Positions 51,476 through 63,614 are shown, counted from the stretch's first letter. The stretch is DNA of 64,000 nt from Pelargonium tetragonum (GCA_036897445.1 JAYMTL010000074.1:1-64000), one strand, 5' to 3'. Numbers and translations are program-made. Notes: a model not told the origin generated them from the sequence alone.

Positions 51476-53649
51476 AAGCAGGCAGTAGGTGGTTGTCCCT
51501 AACTCAAAGAGGTAGCGTTTAACGTGCAAAAATGAGGAAAACCACTTCTATAGAAGAAATCCATCTTTCTGTGAACCGTCTTTCAGCGCCTGGTTTAAGG
51601 ACTTTTCTCCCAGAAAAGCTTCTAGAGAAATCCAAAAATTTACCTTGTTAATTAAGGCATATGCACAAACAAGGAAAGAAAACCCCCTTTAAAGACAGAA
51701 TTACTAGGATTTCTTCTTTCTTCCAGCTATTTCTATTAAGTATGACTTTGGTGGTAGTTAAAAGGGAACTTCAACTTCAGGAATAAATAAAAAGACTCTT
51801 TATTTACATAAGTAACAGATTCGCTTTATACCTTAGCGACTGGCTTTTCTCTTTTCTAAGGGCTTTACGGCAGAAACAGAAGCTTTATAGTTATAGGAAC
51901 TTCCTCACAAATCTATGGGAAAAGGGCTTCTATTAGGAGGACCCAGTTTTCTATTTTGCTATTCCTGTACTTCATTTCGATATTCCTGGGGCTACCAAAA
52001 GTAAACCGGGGGAGCTTAACCTAAAAACCTTTCAAATCCAAATAGAATGGAATATTTCTTTTATTTACTCAAATTATTATACATTATAAAGTAACTTTAC
52101 CTTGAATGAGTCGACTTTTGGAATTGGATTCACACCTTTCTTTCTTAAGAACTAACCCAATATGTTATAATAAGCTATCTTAAGTCTCCACCAACCCCGA
52201 AGCCCACTCGTTTATAAAAAAAGTAGAAAGCCTTTATCCTTAACATTTAAATTCTTAGTGATGAAACCCGAAATTAGAACTAAGTCAAAATCTATATTCT
52301 TCTCATGATACATAAAAAGTTGACTAGTATAAGGGAGCCAAAACCCCGCTCAAAACCAGTACTACAGGGATCCGTTGAGAAAGCAGGGTAAGATTGCGTT
52401 TAAAGATTGGGCATCCATACCATAATAGCCGAGCTCTCTCTCTTAATACACAAATAGAGCATTTTTTATGTACAACACCCCAAGAGGCACCCCGATTTTT
52501 TATAAAGTATTAAATTCACTTTTATTTTAGCCTCTTTACCCTTAATAAGGTGTTTTCTTCTAAAACTCAAAGTCTTTCTTGTTCAGAAAAGTGAAAGCAA
52601 AAGCTTCCTTACTTCATATAAACTGAGAGTACCCCTAAAAAAGGGTTCTGAAACTACTCCTTCTAATTGCACTTCGGTTGAGTTTCAATTTTGTTTACTT
52701 ACAGTTTATCGGGACTCTCCTCTAGTTTATAGTTGAAGGTATCATTTTCGAAGCACTCTCAGAGTAAAGAGCAGAGAATTTTATTCAATACAACTTTTCT
52801 CAATTTGTAAGAAAAAGGATCCCTATAGCTTTTTAGATGCCCAAGTTACGATCTAAGTTACTCAAAGAAGGAATATCCGGAGCTTTTTTTGAATGCTTTT
52901 CATAATTTGCCACGAGACCTCTCCCAAAAGGGTCATAAATTCTTTTTAAAGAATCTAAGGGTCCTACGCCCTCTTCGGTAGCCTATAATTTATTTAATAC
53001 CAGGAAAAGTAGAACCTTGAATCTTTTCGATATAGAAATAGAACGGGATCCCTACCTAAAAAAAGGCCTAATTCGTAAGTTAGGGGGCCGAGTAAGACTT
53101 ATTTGTATCTTAGCTCATGAATATGCATTTGAAAAAATCCAGTTATTTATTAATTTGGGCTTCGAGGTATGGGATTGTCAGCTCGGGGTTTTATTACCTT
53201 TCTAAAGAGTAATCCCGGGAGGGGAATTTCTGTCTGTAAATGTATTTATCAAAAGAATTCTACTAAACTTAAGCTGTAAATTGAAACCATAGAATATGGG
53301 ACCTTTTGACTTTTATTCCACAAATTATCTATTCCTTAATATAAAGAGCGCACACCGAAGCCTTTGAGCAAGCTTTTGAGTAGAATACATACGGATAATA
53401 CTCAAATTGCTATTTTATTTGAATTGAGCGATAAGGACTCTTGTTTAGATAGAACAAATCCCATGGTCTACAAGTTGGGATACCTGCGTACAAAAATCCT
53501 TTTATAAAAACAATAATGAATCCCACTGCCTACTCCCCTTTATAAAAGTTTGCTGTACGGCCTTTTTCGATGCAAATAACAGGGTTTTGAAGCCCTTGCG
53601 TTAACCTTTTTTAGCAGAGTTTTCTTCCCCTCTTTGATACTACAACAAG

Positions 53650-53661
53650 TTATTACATTAC
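53650..53661 (+). promoter_or_regulatory. Weak motif copy
   Basis: TTATTACATTACG matches the core ATTACATTAC but differs at both ends. Probably a degenerate member. Confidence 0.35.
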
Positions 53662-55396
53662 GGGCCCTTACTTATTAAGAGACTCTTTTACAATCTCTGG
53701 TTCTGATACGGCACCTCTACCAAGTTGGTAAAACTGTGGAAGGAAAAAGCATAACAAGTTGACTACATCTTATTTTCGCTTTTTTTGAACACTTTTAAAG
53801 GATGCTCAGAAAAAAAAAGAATAACAAAAATTTTTATCTATCGAGTCCCTACAAATTTAATAGGAAACCCTTGATTAACGAAGGTTTTAGAAAAGTTCTA
53901 GGTATTGGGATAGGTACTAACACTCTCTGGTGGGGATTCTAGAACTTCTAATTAGTCAAGGTCAAGGCATAGAAAGACGCAAAAGGAGTAAGAGTCTGCT
54001 TTCATTTAAACCCCTTTTTCTAATTTTAAGACTAAGATAAATAAGGAAGAATTTATAGAATATATGAGTTTCGCGAGAAAAGAATTTTCCGTAAATAAAA
54101 CAAGTCGAGGTGTTTGCTTACCTCTTACAGTACCGAGGGATATAATATAGAAAAGAAAGAGCTTCTGGTTTCTAAAAAGCCTTAAGAAAAGCGGAGGAGG
54201 AATTCCTTTATAAGAGTCTAGTCTTTGTAATTACAAGTTTGTACGAGAATTGATATGGAGGAAGTAAACGAGGTCCTATTCCTAAAGTGAAGCCTTTTGT
54301 TTGTAGTTTGACTATCTGATCAGGTGTAAGTAGTCAGTCACAAGGAACTAAAATAGGCGCGATTTCTTAACAAGGAGTACTAAAAGGGGAAGGGCCTAAG
54401 TTTTCACGTTTTTCAATTCTTATTATTAAGGTAAGGTGTAAATATATAGAATATAGAGTTAAAGTCAGTTTTGCCCCTCACTTTTCAGTCTAGTTATTTG
54501 GTCAATTAAAGTAAAGGAGGAAGTTTAGTCGGGGAAGCAGAGTCGCTTAGAAAGCTTTCCTAGTTTTAGATAGGTTTCTCGTTTCGGATTATAAGTAATA
54601 ATCTCACTCTAAAACCAAAGCTCGCGGTAAGGACACATAAAGTCTTTTGTAGACCTTAGGGACAATTTACTATTGTCGTAGCTCCTTTAGGGCCTAAAGA
54701 AAAAAAGGGGGGTGCAAAGCAAATAAAAGAAGATTTTCAGTAGGTTAATTGTGTAAGTTTTTCAGGCAAGTCAAGGTGGGAATTACGTATTATACTTTAA
54801 ACACCTCTACTCTTGCTTTAGCTCTCTAAATAGCACATCAACAAGCTTTAACGTCATACAATACCTTTTGTAAACTGATAAAAAAGTAAGAAACCCGGCG
54901 TTAAATACAACTCCACAATTGAAAGTTTATCCTAATTCATAATTCCTAGGACTCCTTAAATGAAACTTACAATCTTTTTCTTACAAAAACCTGTACCAAA
55001 AGGGCAAGACGTGATTGACACAAGAAATTACACTTACGTACCGGGACCCTACATTAATATTTAACAAAAGTGCTTTATATTCCTATTTCAAGACGGACCC
55101 TAATGCAATAAATATAAGAAAAACCCAAGTCTGCAGAGGTGCTAAATTCTGCACTAGAGCGATAAACCTGGAGTTACTTAAAATCAAGCTCTGAATCCAA
55201 AGGATTGCCTTATTTCGTAAATTCGTAAATACCACCTTTAATTATTAATGAATTGAATGAAATAGAAAAGCTTCTGTAAGGAGTAGATTCTTAGTGGTAC
55301 TGTTAGAGTTTTCTGTCAGGAGCCCTTTATGCATATGAAGACTCAGCCATCGACTATTATACTACAAGCGGGCAAACCCCAAACTTTTGGTAGATT

Positions 55397-55444
55397 AGAT
55401 ACGCCTACGGGGATACCTGTTCCTAATGTGAAGTCGGCGTATCT
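55397..55444 (+). other. 9-bp-stem hairpin
   Basis: AGATACGCC (55397-55405) pairs perfectly with GGCGTATCT (55436-55444) around a 30-nt loop with further GG/CC complementarity. It lies in a G+C-richer patch (about 55370-55510) that also holds TAGCCGAGCGGGCTC, a short GAGC-GG-GCTC hairpin resembling the D arm of the tRNA-Cys. A 69-codon frame (55329-55538) covers it. The structure suggests an RNA element more than a protein. Confidence 0.5.
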
Positions 55445-56412
55445 TCTAAAAGACTTTAGCCGAGCGGGCTCGAACCTAGAAATTCCCGTCAAAATTAGAT
55501 TGAGATTTTTTAATCCAATACCTACGCAACTCCCATAAAGGAGTTGCCCTGATCAAGATACAATTGAAAAGTCTCCTACAACTGTAAATACCTCACAGCT
55601 TTTGGGGTGAGAGAGAACCTTATCTCTAAAAGCTGGCCCAAAGTTAAAGAGTAATTTATCCTGTTTATTCTGATATGCCTTTTCTGAGTAAACACAAGAT
55701 AGGGAATAACAAGAAAATTCCTGTAGGCGAACCACCAGAACAAGCCTAGGCAAGAGATTTTTTTACCTTTTTTAGCCTTTTAACTCGAATAGAAATTCTA
55801 AATGCTCAACCAGATCTCCCATACAACAGAGGACTTTACTCTATTTTTAACTCCAGGCAAGTCTACGCAAAAAGATTCTAAGTACTTAAAAGGCTTCCGG
55901 GTATTCCAAGCTGCCCGCGTGAATATCTTTTTAAAAGAGCCTCTTTTTCGAAAGACTTTAATTAAGATCCCGTCAAATAGATCGAAATTTTAGAAGCATT
56001 TTTATATAAGGAAAACTCTAGCAAATTTTAAAACAAAAATCGACTAAAAGCGCTAATTCTTGTTGGTAAAACTTGAAAACTTTATAAAATGACAAGTGAA
56101 AGGCGCAGGTCTTAATTGCAGTGAAAGTCCCGTGTAAATTAAGTTGTATATCTACTTGTGTAGTTAAGGAGTTGCTGCCGACGCTATGAAGCCTTATTCC
56201 CACTCTTTAGGCTAGCTCCTGTAAGACAGTCTTGGAAATCTCTGAACGAGTATAAGCAAAAAACCTTTCTCAATTTTCTCTTTATTTAGAAGCCTAGGGT
56301 TATTGCATACTTTTGGGATTCCTATTCCCTAAAAGCTATTCTAAGCATTATCTGAACAGATTTTGATTAAGTCCAGTTATATATCAACGTCGGATCTAGT
56401 CAAATCCCGTTC

Positions 56413-56426
56413 TTAATTACATTACC
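56413..56426 (+). promoter_or_regulatory. Conserved motif, copy 7
   Basis: Exact TTAATTACATTACC followed by TG. A small hairpin, CGGAT/ATCCCG with a one-base bulge, ends a few bases before it. This is reminiscent of the T arm that precedes copy 4, but no full tRNA fold was found. Confidence 0.68.
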
Positions 56427-57153
56427 TGATTCTAGGATCCTTTTTTCGTGGCGTAGTATAAGATTGACAAAACAAAAGGGGTTCCCATTACGTAAGTCAA
56501 TTAAAAGTCATTTACTAAGTATTTTGTAGCACAACACCTGGCAAACACAAGTCTAAGTTTTTACTCCCTCAAACTTCAGGTAGTAGAAAACTCATATACT
56601 TAACTAGGAAGCCTTTAGCTCTTCAAAGTACCTCCGAGTGTTAAAAGAGGCTAGTTCAGATCGCAGACTCTTGGAATGTAATAGTACATCTCCTGGATAG
56701 TATAATATATCCGGATTCACAAGATACCTATTTAACTACTTTATTAAAGTTAACCTTTTTGAAAAAGTTTAGTTTCGTAACAAGTTTTAGCGAAAAGCCC
56801 GCTTCTTTGGTAGATAAAGAGGGTGTACCCCGAGCTTGATTTTTAGACAGATATACAGCGGATATAGCTCAAGACACCAAGCCTTCCCTTTCAAAACAAA
56901 AATGGCAAGGATCAAGTATATAGTAACTTTTCCTCATAAAAGAGGCGCTTAATGCTTTTATTATTAGCGTAGCGGCAATAGTGACTCCCTACTTACTGCC
57001 TGCTCTATAAAACCACCCTCTAGCTAGGGGATTTTAGATACCTGTGAATAAAGAAAAACTCTTGTGGTTTGTGAATCTTGGAATATAGGTTACTCTATAT
57101 TTACATTTACCTGGGGCTTCCTCCTCTCTAAATTCTTTTTCTGAAAAAAGCGA

Positions 57154-57226
57154 CTTATTAAAGTCGATTTGAACCCATAGACACTACTTCCTTTTTAGAG
57201 TGCTCTACTTCTCATCATCTAAGACT
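57154..57226 (-). pseudogene. tRNA-like relic, identity unclear
   Basis: The minus strand carries GTAGAGC (3' side of a D arm) exactly 33 nt before GGTTCAAATC (T-arm core), as in intact tRNAs. Between them no T33-type anticodon loop survives and the stems barely pair. The acceptor halves do not match. The joint presence of two conserved arms at the canonical distance supports descent from a tRNA gene. Amino-acid identity cannot be assigned. Confidence 0.35.
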
Positions 57227-57329
57227 CAATAGGCATCTTTCACTTCTTACTTATTAACTAATAGAATTGAGTAACAGATGAGAGATCTATATAAGCGATT
57301 CTTATCTCTGAGTTTATGTTTACACTTTC

Positions 57330-57600
57330 TAATCTAATAGAGTTTGATGATTCCAGAGAAAGGTAAACTAGAATTACTATCTATAAAAGAGTAATAAAAA
57401 CTTAAGTGCCATAAGAACTCCCAGCTACAATAGCGAGCCCCGTACCTATAAGAAAGAAAGTTAAGGCCCCATAAGACAGGTATAACGCACAATACCCATA
57501 TTGGTGTAGCAGCTAAGAAGATACAGAACAAGGCTCTAAAGAAAGGGTACACTAAGTCAATAAGTTGGTGTGCCTATAGAGTCTCCCTGTTTATCTAGAG
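57330..57600 (+). repeat. Purine-element copy ending in CCCTGTTTATCTAGA
   Basis: Contains GCAGCTAAGAAGATACAGAA and ends with CCCTGTTTATCTAGA (57585-57599), identical to 6126-6140. Here no TTAATTACATTACC motif follows. The antisense frame (57334-57552, 72 codons) is hydrophobic, as in other members, and unrecognised. Confidence 0.5.
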
Positions 57601-57754
57601 TACTTCCTGCCTCCTTCAAAGCGCTTCCATCGGTAGGAATGACTAGACTCTGCTTTTTTAAGTAGGTATCCTCTTAGATTTAAAACGATAAGAACACAGA
57701 AGTGAGGTAGTACACTTTACTGGAACACCTATACGATACCTATTTGGATTACTA

Positions 57755-58015
57755 AATACTACTAATAGAGAAATATCCCATCTAGATTTACTATTTGCTT
57801 ACTATCTATACAATAATCAGAAGAATAAAACCTGCACTAAAAGCCCGGGGAACCTTAAAAGGGAGGTAGGGGTCTAGTTGTAAAGGCTAAGAATAAAGCT
57901 CCCAATGCTCCTAACTAATACGAGATAGATATAGCTCCTCCGAAGACTTGTGAAGGATACCGATACAGACCGGACTAAGAAAGCAAAAACAAAAGTTAAG
58001 TCATTAAGAAGTTTT
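57755..58015 (+). repeat. Purine-element copy
   Basis: A TA-rich tract (57755-57830) is followed by a purine tract with GATACAGACCGGACTAAG and AAGTCATTAAGAA (57998-58010). The latter 13-mer is repeated exactly at 59049-59061. Confidence 0.5.
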
Positions 58016-58194
58016 CGTTCCTTTGTCCCTATAGCGTAAGTAGTGAGTATACCTATTAAATAACTGTAACATTAACCTCCATGCGCGATGCTGCAGCCCG
58101 GTATAAAATAATGTACTTCTAAGGCACAAACCTCCTATAGATAGAGTACAAATAAGAAAGAGGAACTCTAGACCAAGACTTTTCCTATATAATC

Positions 58195-58645
58195 TGGGGC
58201 TATCTTAAACAATTAGTATATCTATCTATACATATAAGTAAAGAATAAAAAAGCAAGAGGGCCCTACTTAGAACAAGAAGGGGAGGTACTAAGCCCCGAG
58301 GAGTTTCGATATCAAGTATAAAGTAGGGTATTGAGACTAAGAGTGTTGTGGCTCTGTAGTACAAATACAAAGGTTAAGAAATCTAGCCCACAAGAGAGTA
58401 AAAAGAGTGAAGAGTCCTGGGGTTATAGAGATCCCTAAGTTTAAAGGGAATGCTCGGAATTCTACGCGTCTGTTAAAAGTATAGAGCTTAATTAATAAGA
58501 ACCTGGAAGAGGTTATAAAAAAGAATAGAACGGATATCGCAATTTATAAGAGAAAGACTCTCTTGGGCAAAGGAAGACTTTTTTTCTTTAGATTATTGGA
58601 TTTAGGACAGGTTAAGTAAAAGTAAAAAGATCTACTCTACAATAG
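58195..58645 (+). repeat. Purine-element copy
   Basis: TA-rich start (58195-58245), then a long purine-biased tract with AACAAGAAGGGGAGG, GAGACTAAGAG and AAGAGAGTAAAAAGAGTGAAG. This is one of the longest purine tracts in the window. No open frame. Confidence 0.45.
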
Positions 58646-58839
58646 AATAATAAAAGAATCGGGATTTTCATTTGAAAAGGAATTAAGGTAAGGAGTTCCT
58701 AGGCCCTGAATTGGGGGAGTGGGAATTCTAAATAAAAAAGGGGTGTCCCTAGGTTTCTTATTTAGGATCATTGGTCTAGCTAACTAAGAAAGGTAAACCT
58801 CTTAAGAAGTTGCCTCTTCCTTCTATCTAATAAATAAAG

Positions 58840-59085
58840 CTCCTAAAGACTCTAACTCTAAATAAAGTTTAAAAGCCAAGAACAAAAGAACAAGTAAGTC
58901 AAAGTCAATAAACAAAGGAGTCAAGAATACAGAAACAGAAGAAGTAGATGCTTAATCGGCTGTTTCTCTCTTACAAGAATTTGGGTATAGCTGCTATAAT
59001 TATAATAAAGAGTAAGAGTTTAGCTCGAAAGCCTCTAGGGGGGAAAGCAAGTCATTAAGAAAGGTAAGTCAATAGAACAACTAAT
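58840..59085 (+). repeat. Purine-element copy
   Basis: Carries CAAGTAAGTCAAAGTC, ACAGAAACAGAAGAAGTAG and AAGTCATTAAGAA (59049-59061, identical to 57998-58010). The TA-rich half is not obvious here. Confidence 0.45.
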
Positions 59086-59509
59086 GGTATTCTAAACTTA
59101 CAAAGCGTAATCTTTCTCACTCCATTGAGAAGTGATATTCCAAGGCTCTTGTGATTAAAATTGCGTTTAATCACTCTTTCCGCAAACCAGGAAACTTGAC
59201 TGCCCCGAGAATCCAAAAATTTTCGTATGTATCAAATTTCCGGGCATTCCCTGCTTTATTAAAAGCTTCGAGGGATCCTTTGGTCTGTAACGCCTCTTAC
59301 TGAAAAAAGAGTTTTAATTCTTACTATTGAAATGCAACTTTCGCACCCTTTTCAGAGTGCCTTACCACTATAAAAAGGAAAACTCTACCTCAATCATTTC
59401 TATTTGAAACTCCTTTGCCAATACTGCTAAGTTTATATATTCGCTAATATTGATAAGCTCTATAACACACTGAGCACCTTAAACACGACAATCTATTACC
59501 TTAAGAAAC

Positions 59510-59805
59510 TATACCCTATATTGTATACCTATTACTACCCATATAGACTAATATATAACTACCTATAACTACTACTATAATACATTAACTACAATCTAGC
59601 TACATGAAGACTATAGGCCTACTCCCTCCTCTATTAGACTTCTTTCTTATACTACTCCTATAAAATAAATAAAGTCTTATAGCTCATAAATAACTAACAA
59701 GTCATAATATAAATAGAAAGTTAACAACAAAACAAATAAGTAATAGAAATAGAAAAGAAGTTAGTCAAGGAAAGAAAAAGAAGAAGGGAGAGAGGGACAG
59801 CCCTT
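59510..59805 (+). repeat. Purine-element copy, low complexity
   Basis: A G-poor TA/ACT tract (59510-59610), very like the one at 26560-26665, is followed after about 80 bp by a nearly pure A/G tract (59690-59805). Confidence 0.45.
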
Positions 59806-61067
59806 AATCCGGGGTATAATTATTAAAATCTCTTACTTCAAATTAGGAGACTCAGATACCCGCTTATATGACTTCCTAGAGTTCCTTCCCTCTTTTACCT
59901 TTTTACCTATCGATGTGGAAATAAAGACTACTAACTACTACCCTATTACAATGAAAGTTCAGGAATCCCTTAATAGCTGCCTACACTAAGATAGTTCAAG
60001 TCCTATACTATATCACCACATATGCCTCCTAAGGAGGCTTGACTCTTAACCTATAGAATTCTATCTCACTCAAAGGGAAGGAAAGATGTGCCTGTATCAC
60101 TAACTTCTAAAATGACCTGATTCCAGAGAAACTAACTTGCTTGCAACTACGGAAAATTTCTTCAAGGTTTTAGTCCTCCTTATTATCATTCCCTGGATTA
60201 AAACTTGTAATTACCCTATATTTCTTTGACCCAAGGGACTCTTATCTCCTAGTTCTATTTAAAGTGTATCCCTTTTTAAAACTCATAACACCTTTCATAG
60301 TTAAAATAGGGCTCTCATTCTGTAACCACTTATTGAGGACTCTGAATGGACCTATAGCGATGATCTGGAATCAAGATTAAATAAAAAGGGGTTCGCCTAT
60401 TAGAACTAGAACCCAGTACTGGAAAATCGTTACAAATAGAATAACCCAAACTTAGCTATACTTGGTTTATACATTTTTTGGTCCCTATCTAAATTTGACT
60501 ATTTTGTGCAGTACTAATCTAATAAGGATATACCAAAACCTGCGAGCCTACTTTTGGCTACCGGAAATTTTCGTTGTATCAAATTTCTGGTCCTCCGTAG
60601 AGAATACCTTTTTTATACTAAATTCTTTTGGCCTAAAAAAGAGGCTCCTATACAATGTGTAGCTAGATGTAAATGAGTACTTAACCCCCTCCTTTTTGAT
60701 TTGATAGGAAACGTACTAGGGAGAACCCTATCACCATAGTAGCCAAGCTGGGTTAGCACCTTTCTTAAAAAAAGACGATATTTATATTATCATATTCTAG
60801 TATACAAGATTCCTTTGAAATTAGTGCCTTTTTGAAGCCATTTTGAACTCTATAGTAATTGTAATCTTCTTACTCGACTTCGATAAAAGTTTCCGAACCT
60901 TAAAGTTCTGTATTCTCCTTCGAAGAGCCCTTGCCTTATATTTCCGGACCCATGTATCTGACTGGAATTGTGCAACTGAATTCTTAACAGGGACTATATC
61001 ATTCATTATAGTATTAAGAGTTCTTTCCTCCTAAACGATAAACCCCATAGAACCGGAGGTAATGCAA

Positions 61068-61081
61068 TTAAAGAATATCTA
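61068..61081 (-). promoter_or_regulatory. Conserved motif, copy 8 (TTAATTGCATTACC)
   Basis: Minus-strand TTTAATTGCATTACCTCC, sharing the G variant with copy 5 and the CTCC tail with copies 1 and 3. It lies about 250 nt beyond the 3' end of the tRNA-like relic at 61331-61403, on the same strand. Confidence 0.65.
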
Positions 61082-61330
61082 TACTATCTATTAGAAACTC
61101 TATACCAATACACAATAGGTTATCGCACTCTTTTTACTACACAATTTAAGACATACTACTATAAATTCTTGAGAGTTCGTCTTAGATTTCTTAAGGAAAT
61201 CCGACTCAAAAATAGGTCTGTTAAAGTGAACAAGAATTCTAAGGCAGTGTGTCCAAACCCCGCTCATCCGGAGCTATAAATTTATTCAAAGTTTTTACAA
61301 TACTACCAGTACCCCTAAGTCTAAGTTTCC

Positions 61331-61403
61331 AGTATTGCTGTAGATTTGAACCAATGACATTCGATTAATCGAGGATTGACTCTACTCTCAAGATTAAATA
61401 ATT
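61331..61403 (-). pseudogene. tRNA-like relic, possibly Ile(GAT)
   Basis: The minus strand has GTAGAGT exactly 33 nt before GGTTCAAATC. Standard numbering puts GAT at positions 34-36 of a loop TCGATTA (T33 replaced by C). T stem ATTGG/CTACA retains three of five pairs counting G-T. The anticodon stem AATCC/ATCGA is essentially unpaired, and a local TCGATTAATCGA palindrome has arisen in its place. A decayed isoleucine tRNA is the best guess, but identity is weak. Confidence 0.35.
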
Positions 61404-63614
61404 AAACAAGGGCCAGATTCTTAGAGACTCCTTTTAGAAATCCTCAGCTTTCTCTAAAGTCTCTCTAGGAATAGGCCGCTCCTATAATTGAGAACTGAGC
61501 TTAAAAACGAATAGCACTTCGAATTAAGCCCCCACTCTCAGGAAAAACGGTAAATTAGCGAATAATTTTTTACTTTGTCCTTCTTAACTTAACAAAAAGG
61601 AATACTAAGTTTTCAGTCGAGCATTTTTAGTTCTTGGTAACCCCAAGTATCTTATATGTTTGCTTGTTCCGTTAAGGACACGTTAGAGAGACTCCTGAGA
61701 ATTAGATAGAAGAGCAGACGCACTATAACACGCCCGAGGTCGAGCTAAGGTACGTGTGTTTGTTAAGAATATAGTTTATTCTTGTAATATAATTTTAAGT
61801 TTCGGAACTGCTGCATAAAAAAGGGCTTTTACTACTCCCAAAGCATTTTTTTGATATAGTTTATAGTAACAGACATTTTTTTGTCCCAGTTAAAAGAGGG
61901 AAAGTAATAGGATCAGAGTCAAATCTTCCCTTTCAAGGTTTTCGGATATAGAGAAATGGAACACGAATCCCACACAGTATCTCTTTTTAGAGGTTGGACA
62001 AGGAGAAAATAGCTCAAAAAAGACATAGGGAATCCTATGGAGAAAGCTTAAATAAAAATATATTAAAAGCCAATTCTCTAAAATAATGTAAAGTGCTCTA
62101 GGAATCTTATCACTTTTTTGGTTCCTATAAGTTCTTTTTTGTGTTATGAATAAAAAACTCTTATCGATAACAACTATCACGATATACTAACAAAAAGAGG
62201 TACAATTCCTTATAAAGCTCCCCGGGATTTCTACAAGTAGCCACACTCGGTGGATCTATTTAAATATAACTAGACTGCAAGCTGTTCCAAATACCGGTTT
62301 AGGAAAAAAAGTAGATACTTGGTGAAGAAAGGCTTTAGCTAACATAACAGGTACGAGCCCCTGACTTTACATAGCGCGAGGACTTTAGAAGAGGAGAGTA
62401 GCAAATTGAGTTCTGGTTTTAAACTTCTACTCAAAACGTTACAAGGTCATATGTGTAACCCCTTTTATTCTCACTTGTACTGTAAAGATTTTAAGGTAAG
62501 AAGGCTCCTTTATATAGAAAACTTTGTAGTTAATGTAACCCTTAATAAAAAATTTTTAGGTTAGGAAAGTCTTAAGAACTCTAAAAAACTGGTAATAGAG
62601 ATCAAGCAAGTTATTCTTCAGAAGTTCTAGTAAAGCAACCCTTTCTTTTGGAAGCGCAGTTACGAATATACAAATTAAGTAGAGTCCAGATATACGTAAC
62701 AGTATGGGTTCCCTAGGAAGAGCCTATAAGTCTTATGATAAATAAAAAGGATTTTCACCGAGAACCTTTAAAGGAACTTCTTTTTAGGGAATTTTTCTTT
62801 TTAGATTTCCAACTATAACTTAGAGAGTCTACAGCTAAGCTTGAGCCCCATGTGAATTTCAGCCGCAAACTCTTCTAGTAAAGTTAAGAGAGTTCCCCCC
62901 ACGGGAGCTCTTGAGCGCTTTAAGTTTTAAAGTCTTTATTGACCAAAGCCTGGAATTTTTAGTAGATAAGCTTCCCTTTTCTAAAGCTGTGGCTGCATTC
63001 GACTCTAGGATATCCCTTATATAGTGACAAAGTAAGCCCTCGTTGTTATAGGGGGAAATACCTAATTTGTGCGGTCTGTATTCAAAAAGGACTCTCTAAA
63101 TGTAAGACAAATAGCAGGCTGACCGAGGATAGCTGGGGAGGCTTATGGGGAACCCCGAGGGAATCCTTTAATATAGAACAAAATGACCTTACGTGGAGCT
63201 CTACCTTCATTAACTAGCAACTAGCTAAAATTTTGTTTAATTGCTAAAGAGGGGGTAAGAGTGATGCCTAACTAATTTGTGGGGAGTCCTTTCAGTCTTC
63301 GAGATGAACTAGGCAATTAATGAGAAATCTAGGTTTTATTTAAAATAGGCTTGCCTGCACACAAGGAGAATCCGTTATGCTATTTCTATAAAGAAAGGGA
63401 GAGAAATTAAGGTATCCAGGGCTTGTGAAGTCAAACTTTTTTTAGTTAGGTATCCTGTTAAAATAAAAAGTACACGGACTTAAGTTGTATGGGGAATTCT
63501 CAAAAGTGATAAGATTCAAGACCCCCCTTTGTTATATATAAAAGATTCGCCGGGACTTTTGCTTGGGTCTCTATAAAACTATAGGCAAAAACTCCAAAAG
63601 GAGGGATTCTCGAA

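Larger units (their letters stand above)
51476..57329. other. No protein gene seen
   Basis: Contains the hairpin at 55397, motif copy 7, a weak motif copy and the relic at 57154-57226. Short frames at 53017, 55329, 55553, 55802 and 56018 are unrecognised and of chance length. Confidence 0.5.

Noticed and set aside
60821-61034. Overlapping antisense open frames
   Set aside because: Both are under 65 codons. Mutual overlap on opposite strands fits chance better than two genes.
61890-62180. 96-codon minus-strand frame
   Set aside because: No recognisable family and chance length. The neighbourhood also has open frames on opposite strands (60821/60843), showing how easily they arise.
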